12,643 bases of DNA from assembly GCA_004335635.1 (NCBI GenBank), contig QAXH01004156.1, positions 1 through 12,643 on the forward strand, given 5' to 3'. Of the stretch, positions 1 to 9,372 are shown piece by piece (position 1 is the first letter of the stretch; each line of letters starts with the position of its first letter). Position numbers and translations under genes: made by a program. Source of the stretch: Chloromonas sp. AAM2 (Eukaryota > Chlorophyta > Chlorophyceae > Chlamydomonadales > Chlamydomonadaceae). The notes beneath the pieces are model-generated. The model did not search any database, had not been told where the DNA came from, and saw only the letters and a list, made by a program, of their open reading frames with translations.

Positions 1-468
1 GTGTGAGACGACGCTCCCATTCGATCATAATCTGCTTACGCACTCCAGCACTCTCGCAGCACACCTGCTGAGCACTCGCACTCCTCCTTGTGGCAGCCGC
101 ATGTGCACAGAGCAGAGCAGCAACAGAGAAACCATTGAACGAATCCGCACCAGAAACCAATAGCACCGACAGGAACCGTAAAAGCATCAGAAGACTACAC
201 TGGCAAAAGGGGCATGAACGGTATATCCGAAAGCGCGCAAGCAGGGGTTGCCAGTACTACAAGGCAGGTTGGAGTACAAGCAAAGCGTTGGACTACTCAA
301 AAGTCAGCTGAATCAAGGGCACAACCAAAACTGCTGCAGCGATACCGCCAGCTAAGTAACCTACATCAAGAAGCAATTCTGCTCATATAAAACGGTCACA
401 TGGGTCCTGGCTTGCACATGGTCTGGCCCCATGCGTCAAAACACAGGTGGACCGCATAACACAGATGA

Positions 469-548
469 CAAAAAAACTTAACTCGGCAAGTTGAAATCGT
501 GCCTTTCTGTCGCCTGCCAAAAAAACTTAACTCGGCAAGTTGAAATCG
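469..548. repeat. Exact 31-base direct repeat, two copies 49 bases apart
   Basis: Copies at 469-499 and 518-548 are identical over 31 bases: a C, seven A, then CTTAACTCGGCAAGTTGAA and ATCG. They are separated by an 18-base spacer (500-517). Each copy contains a small inverted repeat, AACTT ... AAGTT, around the central CGGC. Confidence 0.95.
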
Positions 549-1052
549 ACGCACACAGAACTGCCAAATCAAAACAGTGACACTGGGTTCACACTTGTTC
601 ACCACGCTTAGAATGGCAAGCACATGGGAACGTCACTTGGGCCTTAACCTGCCTAAGAACGCCGCCAGAGCCGGCCCTGCCTAGAAGTCAAGGACAGTGG
701 GAACAAGACTTAGAGGCCGCAAACAGGTATGTGTGTGTGCGGGCACTCCATGGGCACTCTCAGGTCTGTTTGTCACATAAGTGTCCGTGAGACCAAGCAA
801 GAGCAGGCAAACCAAACTTAGGCATGACTCGATCTGGGCTGTCAATGGTCTGAGCCGTCAGTTGCCTCGAATACCAAACAGTAAATGGTTGAACTTGCAG
901 CCAAGGCTGCAACACTGTATTTGACGCTGCGCATAGAATGCCCCTCCAGCTGCTCTCGACCATCGAATTCGCAAGATGACGTGGTTTCTATCACTTGCAT
1001 GAGAACTATCACATGGTAAGGCCTAGGTCATTATTCACCCAGCGAACCAAAC

Positions 1053-1084
1053 CTGCTCAGGAACCACTCTGCTCAGCAACCACT
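1053..1084. repeat. 16-base tandem duplication
   Basis: CTGCTCAGGAACCACT (1053-1068) is followed directly by CTGCTCAGCAACCACT (1069-1084); the two units differ at one base. It lies in the 3' flank of the hydrolase, outside any coding exon. Confidence 0.9.
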
Positions 1085-1291
1085 CAGCACCTCATGGCAT
1101 GATAGATTTGCTTGTTGGTTTTTTCCTCCAAGGCTGTACAACGTGAGAGGTGGGAAGTGCTGGAATCTGAATTCAACTGGACAAAATGGTTGGCCTCCTT
1201 GGGAACCCCTGCTGGCTTCACTTCAGAGTGACAGCTCCCTCCGCAGGCATGGCCTGGCTGTGTGCGATAAATCAGGGATGGCTGGATACAA

Positions 1292-4200
1292 TCATGGGCT
1301 GAACGGGGCCATGCGTGTAGTGGATGGTGGCAAGGGCAGTGGCTGCGTGCAGCAGGGCTTGGTGCAGGAGCCCAAAGCTTCAGCAAACCGCAGCACCTCA
1401 TCCACTACCTCCTTCAGCAGCTTGGGTTGAAACATGAAGTCAGCGTGGGCCATGGCTGGGCGGTAGTTCAACACAGTACCTGGCCCTTGGCAGACACTGC
1501 CTGCAGGCGTGCCTCCAACAGTTAGAGGTGCTGTGCTGGGAAGCTGTGCTGGAGGCAATGTCTGGTCGAGGCTGCCATCAATAGGGGCTGCCTGTCCTTG
1601 TGGTGTGTACCAAGTCAAGGGTGGCAGGGGCTTGACACGTGCACGAAGTGGTGCTGATGTAGCAGACGTACTGACAGCTGTTGGCAGGGCAGGAGCCGTG
1701 AGACCCACAGCAGGCGGCAGCTTGCTGTGGGCTGCAACCTGCTCTGAAGGCGCTTCGTTGTCTTTGGCTGTGTCAGCGCGTACGCCAACCGCCTTGATTT
1801 CACCTGTCGGCGAGCCGCTGATGTCAATTGCACCAGGAATGTCACCGTTGACCTTAGCTTGCTTGAGTGGTGACTCGTGCGTATGGGCGTCGCTAGTAGC
1901 TGCAGTTGGGCGGGTGACGCGCACAGGGCGTGGGGCCGGTGAGAGCGGGAAGGGCGACGGTGCTCCGCCCTGACGGGCTGCGGCCACGCCTGCAATGGCA
2001 GTAGCGACTTCTTCTCCGTGCAGAAGCTCGTCCCGGCCACCCAAAACGACCAGGGAGTGATGTGGCAGCTGATCAGCGTCGAGCTGCACCTGGTGCCAGT
2101 AGAAGCTGCGAGCAAGCAGGTGGTAGAGACATTGTGATGGTGTACTGTAGTCTACATAGCCCATTCACTGACAAGCCTGAAATGAAGGCATGACTCATCT
2201 TGGCAGGCACATACAAAGCCAAAAACCGTTGCTTGCACATCTTACTAAGCGCTGCACGAGTATCTGTGCAAAACTTTGCACACAATACTGGGATCTGCGA
2301 CCGCACCACCTGTCAAGCATGAAAGCTATGTAATCACCAGCTGCTTGACGCTCACCGCCTGCAGAACGTGGCCGCGCAGTGCAGCTCCGAGGCGGCAAAG
2401 CGCACACACGAGTCCTTGACGAAGTGCCACCAGCTGTCGTTGCGCGCCTTATCGTTGTACACAAAGTTGAACAGCAGGTGAGGCAGGAACATGCCTGCAG
2501 CGGACATGCACAGCAGCATGCTGAAGCGCATCCAACAGATCAAAGAACTACATGAAAGAACAGCACACCACCACAAACTTGCATAAGAGTAGTAGTGGGA
2601 GCCATTTCATGCATCACAGTTCTGTGGAAAAAACAGCTAATCTCAGGCTTGCCAGGCTAATCACCATGTCATGAGCATGATACCGAACAAACTGGTGTGT
2701 GCATGGGCGTGGATGTCTGGGCAGCAACGCTAGTGTGGTAAACACAGGTTGGAGACAATCATGTGTTGCTGCCACTCACCAAAGCACACAGGATCGATGA
2801 GCGCAAGGCCCTTGATGCGGTGAGGGAACATCTGGGTCAGACGTGAGGCAACAAATGTTCCTGCAGGCATCACAACAACAACAACGATGTTGCGACGAGC
2901 AAGCCTGAGCTGACAGCAGCTCCCAGGATATACTGTCCAAACACAGATGACAGCCAATCCGCCCAAACAATGACTATAAAGAGTGGGTAACTTCAGTTCT
3001 GATCTTCACGATGTTGGCTGCACGTGAGATGGCTTGACGCATGTGAAAACTTGGTCAGCTGTGCACAGGCAACTGAACCACCCACCGTAGGAGTGGGCGA
3101 CCACACACGCCTGCAGAAAACACATGCAACAGCACAGAGACAATCTCCTCAGCAGCACATGATTGTGATTGCACATGCTCCTGCATACAAGCCTGATAAA
3201 GCACATATCCTAAGGTGGATGATCAGTAGCTGTACTGCCATCACACCATATGATTTGGCCAATGCTCTGTATAGACAAAGAACTCCCAATTATATCATGC
3301 CATAATCGGCTGACGCTCTGTACCAGCTCTACACACAGGTTTGCCTTACCTGCGTGAGGTTCAGCTGGTTGAGCGCTGCCGCCACAGTGGTGGCCGCTGT
3401 GTCCGCCGTGGGCACCTGCCTGCACAGCCGCAGGGACACGTGCTTGAACTCCATCACCAGCAGGGGTGCGCGTGAAGCGGCAGCGCCCCTCAGCAGCCGC
3501 CAGACCACCGGCAGGTACGGCAGCAGGCCAATGCCCACGCCGTGAAGGAACACCAGTGGCACGGGCTGCACAGGGAGAAAGGACAACTTAGCAGGATGGC
3601 AGCGGTGTAGGCAAGATGGACCATGCGCAGCAGTGAGCTTGTGCATCTAAGGGTGCAACGTGCAGCCGACAAGGAAAGGAGTCCTGTCAATACCATAACT
3701 CTGTGGCAGCTGACACGAATGCGTCAGACCCACACACAACACAGTTGCTTCCACATCACAACGCATTGGCCATTGAATGGTCCATGAAGCCAATTGTGAT
3801 TCTATGACCACGGCTGCATTGCTCTGAAATGCTGCAAAGACCTGGAATGCCATAAGGAACAGATAACTTTGCGAGTGGTACTGCAGCAGATCAGAGCATG
3901 CAAAGGTTATTCACTTAATGGAGCATTTCCAATCACTGACCTGCGCAACGACACCTGCCTCCTGCTGCAGCAGCTGCTGCTCGTGCATGTTAGTCGCGTC
4001 TGCATCGGCATCTGCCTTTGCAACTGCCTGTGCGTAGTCAATCAGATCTTGGAACGTAGGGCAGCTCTGAGATCCGATGTTGCGGAAAGGCGACGACTTG
4101 CAAAACCCGGCCGGTGTCCCAGTTACTAGACCATGTAGAGGCCGATGCAAATAAGGCACAGCTGTAGCGGCGCCGTTGGTCATCATTGAGGTGCTGCTCT

Positions 4201-6571
4201 CTCCGACCCTGGACACAGGCGCACCATCCAAACCCATCACAACCTTGGACGCCTCTGCATCACTGGGTGTGGCTGAAGCTGCAGCCCTGTGGTTGTTGGT
4301 CAAGACCTTGGGCACATCTGTACAGGCTGCAGAGGTCGTCCAACTGCGCTTGGTGTAAATTGCTGCAGGGTCGGAGGCAACTGGCCGCTGACCCCAGCCT
4401 GAAAAAGAAGGCCGGAACGTCTTTGATGTTACCGCCGGCGCAGGTCCAAGCATACCAGGTGTGGCAACTGCCACTTTAGAACCAGCGTCAGTTGAACTAC
4501 TCTTCACACCCGGCTTGCTGGCCTGACTAAGGTTGGAGGAAGGGTTGGGCTTGCCGCTTGAGGAGCTGCCGCCCCTGAATGGGTTGTCGCCGGTTTTTGT
4601 TTTTGCTGCCTTGTCTCCTGTTGTAATGGTGGAAGCAGTGGAGGGTTTGCCACTAGTTGGTTGCACGGCTGGCTTGGTGGCTGCATCAGAGGTTTGTGGG
4701 ATTGCGGTGTTGCGGGACTGAAGTTGGCGCTTGGTGGGCAAAGTTGGCACTCCGTAGTACCAGAAGTTGCAGCCGTTGGCTCGTCCCTTTTTAAAGCCCA
4801 GGCACCACAGGGCTGTACAGGTCAGCCCAGCCAGGCCCTCCATGGCAAGGTAGAACACCAGAGGTCTGCAGTACACGAGCATGTGGACCACTCAGTTGCA
4901 GTGGCAGGTTCCTGATGGTATAATATGGAAGGGCCCGGCTATAAGCAAATAACAGAACAGATAGATGTGAGAAACGGCTGGTTCGTGCCTAGTTAAAGGA
5001 ACCCAGCGTAAGTGGGACAGCACCGTTGCACCATGCTAAGCTATCACAGGGTCAGGCCGGCACAACCGTGCATAATTAAGCATTGAGGCTGCACAGCTGC
5101 TCAACACCCCGATTCAGGGTGTCCTGCCTTGCCGGCTGTCCTCTCACTTGTACTGTGCCCTCAGCGGCTCCTCCAGGTGCCACATGGCCTTGACGCCCGG
5201 TGCATAGCCGGGTGCCACATCGTGCAGCTCCGCACTGGCCATAAGCTGGGTAAGCATGGTCTGAAGGAGCTCGCCCTGCCCAGCAGCCCTCACAGCATCA
5301 GGGCTCTGCAGAACACAAGAGTGCAATGACAGAATTACACACTAACAGAAGTCAGAGGGCTCTTTTGCCTTGTTGATTGGAAACGGGGCAAACTGCAGTT
5401 ATTTTTGCAATGGAGCAACGTGCTTCGTGAATTTGAACTTTACCGACAGCTGGGCGTAGCCCAATGTGAGAGCTGCGGGGCTCTTCCCAGTTTCCTCCAA
5501 GAGATGCACTGTGTTCAGGCTGAGAACAGGCAATAACAGCTTGCCTTGTAGAAGAACGAGTACGCGATGTGCTCCTCCAGATTGCCCTGCCTGAGCTCGT
5601 GCCAGTCAGCGCCAAGAAACCACTTGCTGCACAAACAAAGATGGCAAGGTGCACTCAAAACACAGACTGCCAAGCTGTCCATGAGCAAAGGTGCTTAGTG
5701 GAGCATCACTCTGAGTGTACCTGATGTATGCTCGCAACTTGACTCCAAGGGCAGGCCTGCCGGTGAAGCCTTGGATGAAGTCCAGAACACGCTCAAAAGC
5801 TTGTGGCCCGTCATTTACTGCACAGGAGCAGGACGCAAGAAGAAGTCAAAGATGTCCAAGGATGTCCAAGGTTCTGACATGCATACCAACACCTGGCAGA
5901 GGCGAAAGCGAAGACTGTGCTGCATACATATTTAAATTATTAGGTGCACTGGACTAGACGGCTGCAACTATACGCTGTGTTCAACGCTTTTTGAGCGTTC
6001 ACACACCTTCCATCTCATGTGTGAAGTTTGTCCAGCGCCTGTATGCCCTTTTGAACCACAGGGCAAACAGGCTCTCGGCAGCGAGCAGCACCACCAGGCT
6101 GGAGATACATGGATGTGTGTAGATAGGCTTAAGGAAGTGTTTGGTCAATGAAGAGAGGGACGCCTTCAAAAACCATAATACACGGAAGGCTTGGGCCAGC
6201 CGCTTCCGTACGAGCACGAACAGCAAGAACAGCAGGGACTGAGGCTGTGCAGCTGTTGGTCCCTGTGGCAAGTGAAACAAAAGTAGTAAAAACTTGATGA
6301 GGTGGGTGCCACCTGGATCCAAGGTCAGTGCCACGTGAAGATTCTTGCCAAGGGTTGTGAGAGCCAGCATGTGTAATTACTGGTGTTCAGGTTGCTAGAC
6401 AAGATTTGCGTCAGCTCCAAGGCAACATCCCCTGCGCAAAGGTGATGACTAACGAACCTTGGCGCCGAAAATGGGAGCTAGCAGGGAGGCTTTGATTGCC
6501 TCTGGTATCTTATGCCGCGTGTGGGCCAGGCGGACTTGTGAACGAGGCTGCGCGGCCGCACCATATCTCAT
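1292..6571 (-). CDS. Membrane-associated alpha/beta-hydrolase fold protein, 11 exons, about 968 aa
   Basis: Exons in transcription order: 6571-6458, 6262-6007, 5817-5721, 5626-5545, 5305-5148, 4865-3941, 3565-3350, 3110-3086, 2860-2780, 2494-2356, 2105-1292. They sum to 2907 bases and every junction phase agrees. Seen: hydrophobic stretches near residues 48-56 and 91-108; a WFLGADWHELRQGN block near 158; PLVFYLAMEGL near 237; WYYGVP near 271; the oxyanion strand LVFLHGVGIG near 548; nucleophile elbow AHSYG (Ser about 623); GLALIDPVCF near 642; acid strand VVLGGRDE (Asp about 723); and HADF (His about 918). This order matches fungal/algal AB-hydrolase-1 proteins as I recall them, which supports a serine hydrolase (lipase/esterase type) bound to a membrane. 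Substrate is unknown. Two Ser/Thr/Pro/Ala-rich inserts (about 277-544 and 735-905) interrupt the fold. The intron after 5545 uses a GC donor. The first exon is the least certain: an alternative ATG lies at 6370. The 3' exons are firm. Confidence 0.85.
3086..3110 (-). other. 25-base micro-exon encoding the nucleophile elbow
   Basis: This is exon 8 of the hydrolase. A CTGCAG acceptor ends at 3111 and a GTGGGT donor starts at 3085, leaving 25 bases that encode ACVVAHSY plus the first base of Gly. Joined to the next exon at 2860 it reads AHSYGTFVASRL, the continuous elbow and helix expected for the fold. Reading through the donor instead gives SYGG followed by sequence unlike the family. Confidence 0.85.
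5306..5544 (-). other. GC-AG intron of the hydrolase gene
   Basis: The exon encoding WFLGADWHELRQGN...AYSFFYK ends AAG followed by GCAAGC, and the next exon begins after TTCTGCAG at 5306. The downstream exon is open only in the frame that requires phase 0 entry, and no GT near the exon end gives phase 0. AAG/GCAAG is the usual form of a minor GC-AG donor. Confidence 0.75.
5851..5870. repeat. Perfect 10-base tandem repeat
   Basis: GATGTCCAAG occurs twice head-to-tail at 5851-5860 and 5861-5870, within the second intron of the hydrolase gene, upstream (in transcript sense) of the pyrimidine tract of the acceptor ending at 5818. Confidence 0.9.
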
Positions 6572-6943
6572 GATGGCTGTCCCGGCAAAACAGCTGGCTG
6601 ACGTGTCGACGCCAATCTCAAGCAGTCAAATACATCCCTTCATTCTCTCATTTTATGGATGCAGCTTTCATTACTTGGTGCGGACAACAAGACCCAATGG
6701 CCCAGTGGATCTAAATTTTGCCGTTTCGACTAACCACCTTTCCGTCATCTTTTTGATGACTCGGATGCTCCATGCGGAAGCCTCGCCCCATGCCGACTTA
6801 CTCATTGCATTTTGATTGAATTAGTGCAAGGTGCAGTGTGGCATGTGGTGGCCATCTGTGCAGTGCGAGAATATTTGAGCATAGCATGTGCTGAGCAGGG
6901 GGGACACATACAGGAGCTTTGCGGCGAACACAGTGAAGTCAGC
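6572..6943. promoter_or_regulatory. Short bidirectional promoter region
   Basis: 372 bases separate the proposed start codon of the minus-strand hydrolase (6571) from that of the plus-strand FAM133-like gene (6944), so both promoters and 5' leaders must fit here or overlap the first exons. I see no convincing TATA box or named element. If the hydrolase really starts at 6370, the region extends to 6371-6943. Confidence 0.5.
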
Positions 6944-8732
6944 ATGGGTGAACGTGACCCACAAAAGCAGGCAAAACAGGTAAGCAGAGCATAATGGCCA
7001 CTTCAAGGGCAGGATGCAGGAGCAAGACGTGTGTTAGCACGAACAGAACATGCCTGGTCACCTTGTCTTTCTTCGTGCAGGCATGGCAGGACTTGGCGAA
7101 GCCATGGATGGCTCAAGGCGCAGCGGGCATAAAGGTGCGCAGTGAGCAGCTGACAGTTTGTTATGTGACCTGCTGTGCCGTGATCTGACATCAACTGGTC
7201 CGGCCATATAGTGTGAGCAGGATGCTGGACTGATCTGCAAAGAAGAAAGAATCAAGCGAATCCAGAAAAAAAAGTTTGTGTTGTTGTTTTCCAATGACAG
7301 GGAGTGGTTGTCTTAAGGCCGTCGTCTGTATGTCTGTTGTGTGGGTGGTGGAGTGCATAACACTGCACACCACTGTGCTGGTTGCTTCAGGACAATCGGC
7401 CCTCATGGGAGGAGTGGCAGGCAGAAAACAAGCGCCGGCAACGTGAGCTGAAGGAGCAGGCTGCTCTAATGGTGGACCTTGAAACAATTGAAGAGAAAAA
7501 TGCACGTAGGTCAAGATAATTGCCATGCCTGGCATGCACACGGGCCATTAGCTGGCTACCCACACGTCAAGGCAGGGACTGCCTGGTTTTGCAGGGCATA
7601 CACAGCAATTTGCGTACTGATGATGAACCGGTCGTGAGAAGAATCTTATCCTCTGTGCTCGGCAATTAGGCTGGCTGCAGGACCAACGCATTGGAAAAAC
7701 TGGTTACGGACATGGTTTAATGGGGCACTTGAAAGGCAGGTACCCACTAGCTGCGCAGGTGCGCACATGTCTGCATGCCAACGCAGGTGCATTTCGCGCA
7801 CAATTGGATGCAGACAGGGCCAAGGCTCTGTCTCGTTCCTCTAAGGAGAGCAAGGCGATAAAGAAACACAAGAAAAAGCATAAAAGCAAGGACAAAGGTA
7901 CGATGGGCGGGTTGGTACCTGCAACCAATTTTTTTGTTCTGTATCTGCATGTGGAAGCGCATGGCTAAATGATTTGGTGTAAACATGTTGTGCACCAGAC
8001 GTGGAGGTGTTGCATCGTGCTGAAGTGCGGATGTCCTTTGATGGCTACGCTTTTAGATAACCATACGACAAAACCATGTCACATATTGATAAAGCACCAC
8101 CGCTCTTTCAGTTGCTTAGCAGTTTGGTGCACTGGTAACTCTGCCTTGAATTGATCTGCCCTCTCCTGCGAAAACCATTTGGGCTGCCCTCTTGATGGTG
8201 AGTGCATTGTCCGCCAACCACTTATCCAGCACCGCATTGTTGCCTTTCTTGGCGGCTTTGGCAGCCTGACCCGTCCTAGGCACACCCTTGACGCCCACTG
8301 ACACCATCTGCTATGGACCACACGCAAGGAGATTCGCTGTTTGTGACAGCTCCCCCAAACAACGTCTTCCGGGGCGAAGAGGACGAACAGAGGGCGCTGG
8401 TGTCGATATGTAGCCATAGGGTTGACAGGTCACAGTCGCTATTCTCACTCTGACGTCACTTTGATCACAATATGGTGTCTTCGACAACTCGTCACATGCT
8501 TCAATCGTTACAGGCAAATATGATTGTACATCCGTTGCTCTGCTCCACTGCAGGAACTAAATCACACAGCAAGGACACGGACAAGGAGAAGAGCAAAAAG
8601 CGGAAGCGAAAGGACAGCAGCAAGAAAGAGAAAACAAGCAAGAAGCGGAAGCGGCACCAGAGTTCAAGCAGTGGCAGCCAGAGTCATAGCAGTAGTGGCT
8701 CAAGCAGCAGCACTTCGTCTGACAGTGCGTGA
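6944..8732 (+). CDS. FAM133-like Lys/Arg/Ser-rich nuclear protein, 5 exons, 164 aa
   Basis: Exons 6944-6979, 7081-7134, 7391-7505, 7787-7897 and 8554-8732 sum to 495 bases with matching phases (0, 0, 1, 1). The ATG at 6944 is the first in its frame, begins MGERDPQKQAKQ and is followed by a strong GTAAGC donor. Seen: DNRPSWEEWQ near residues 31-40, a charged predicted helix to about 68, RAQLDADRAK near 72-81, Lys-rich KKHKKKHKSKDK near 94-105, bipartite-like basic clusters KKRKRK and KKRKRH, then a Ser-only-like tail ending SSDSA. The RPxWEE element followed by RAQLDA(D/E)RA and a basic-Ser tail is, from memory, the arrangement in animal and plant FAM133-type proteins, so nuclear, possibly splicing-speckle, localisation is inferred. 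Molecular function of that family is not well defined. The last intron (656 bases) is more than twice the length of the others and contains unexplained open frames. The gene is transcribed head-to-head with the hydrolase and tail-to-tail with the Mpv17-family gene. Confidence 0.8.
7898..8553 (+). other. Large intron of the FAM133-like gene with internal open frames
   Basis: The donor GTACGA at 7898 and acceptor CTCCACTGCAG ending at 8553 join phase 1 to phase 1. At 656 bases it is much longer than the other introns of this gene (101, 256 and 281). Inside it, an ATG-to-stop frame of 63 codons runs minus from 8307 to 8116, and one of 46 codons runs plus from 8313 to 8453. Neither resembles a protein I recognise; they may be relics of an inserted element or chance. 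Confidence 0.6.
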
Positions 8733-9372
8733 TGTTGAAGGAATGATGACACCAGTTCACTTACTCTAGACGCACACCACGCATACAGTACTTATGCACA
8801 AGCGGACTTGCCTCCTACGGTTAAATGCCTGTCCTCTGGGCACATGAGTAACCCTGCTTTCACATGAATCGCACAGTTGCCTCGTCATTCAAGAATGGTC
8901 CCAATGCTTCTCCCCACCTCGGGCACTCACTCCACCCCACCACGGTTCTGCTGCTCAAGCCTACAGGATTTTCATGAGCATTTGAATTCTTTTGTCAACT
9001 GTACTCAATACATAGAGCACCAAGGTTCGCAAAATACCTTGCAAGCCGAGAGAATGCCTTAACTAGCATGCCGGATTGGCCGCTTCTGTACAAGTTCCTA
9101 TTTGCCTACTGCCTGAAAGCGCATATACATTGGCATTGGTGTGGAACAGCCAGCATACTGATACTGTACAAAACTCTCTGGTAAGTGCATGTCCACCAAC
9201 CAACAGGGTGTGGCCCATCATTGTGAACCGGATTTCACCAGAACTCATGCAACCAAGTGCTATCCGCGCCAGTGCCTAATGAATTGTCAAGGTGTATACC
9301 CATGGCATGGGTAGATGCGGGGCTGCTTGTGACACCCAAGACCTCTTGACCTCACATGGCGTTGCGTGCCGT
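8733..9372. other. Convergent intergenic spacer
   Basis: 640 bases lie between the stop of the plus-strand FAM133-like gene and the stop of the minus-strand Mpv17-family gene. Both 3' untranslated regions should be here. Reading both strands I see neither the chlorophyte poly(A) signal TGTAA nor AATAAA. Open frames inside are short and unrecognised. Confidence 0.55.

Larger units (their letters stand above)
1..1291. other. Intergenic region with no supported gene
   Basis: Open frames here are short (under 110 codons), start with non-ATG codons in several cases, and resemble no protein I know. The part just below 1292 is the expected 3' untranslated region of the minus-strand hydrolase. It holds a 31-base direct repeat (469-548) and a 16-base tandem duplication (1053-1084), but nothing else I can name. 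Confidence 0.6.

Noticed and set aside
90..311. 73-codon plus-strand frame near the window start
   Set aside because: It has a non-ATG start, no recognisable motif and no flanking exons.
1509..1973. 154-codon plus-strand open frame
   Set aside because: It lies entirely over the last hydrolase exon on the other strand, whose frame carries recognisable hydrolase motifs; the plus frame is its shadow.
2873..2885. Short CAA microsatellite
   Set aside because: Only about four units; on the minus strand it sits in the region just before a splice acceptor and needs no further explanation.
3911..4891. 326-codon minus frame as a stand-alone gene
   Set aside because: It begins at a GTG, and its true coding part (4865-3941) is bounded by a good acceptor and donor whose phases join it to the neighbouring hydrolase exons.
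4939..4946. TATA-like CTATAAGC on the plus strand
   Set aside because: It lies inside a hydrolase intron with no plus-strand gene downstream, so a promoter is not supported.
5144..5326. Stop codon TGA at 5146-5144 as the end of a separate upstream gene
   Set aside because: The stop overlaps a strong GTGAGA donor at 5147. Splicing there joins in phase to PLVFYLAMEG at 4865, as expected for one continuous hydrolase.
6459..6815. 118-codon plus-strand frame in the divergent promoter
   Set aside because: It resembles no known protein, overlaps the proposed first hydrolase exon on the other strand and looks like a chance frame.
7758..7786. Alternative acceptor CTGCGCAG upstream of FAM133-like exon 4
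   Set aside because: Using it puts RAQLDADRA out of frame; only the acceptor ending at 7786 keeps phase.
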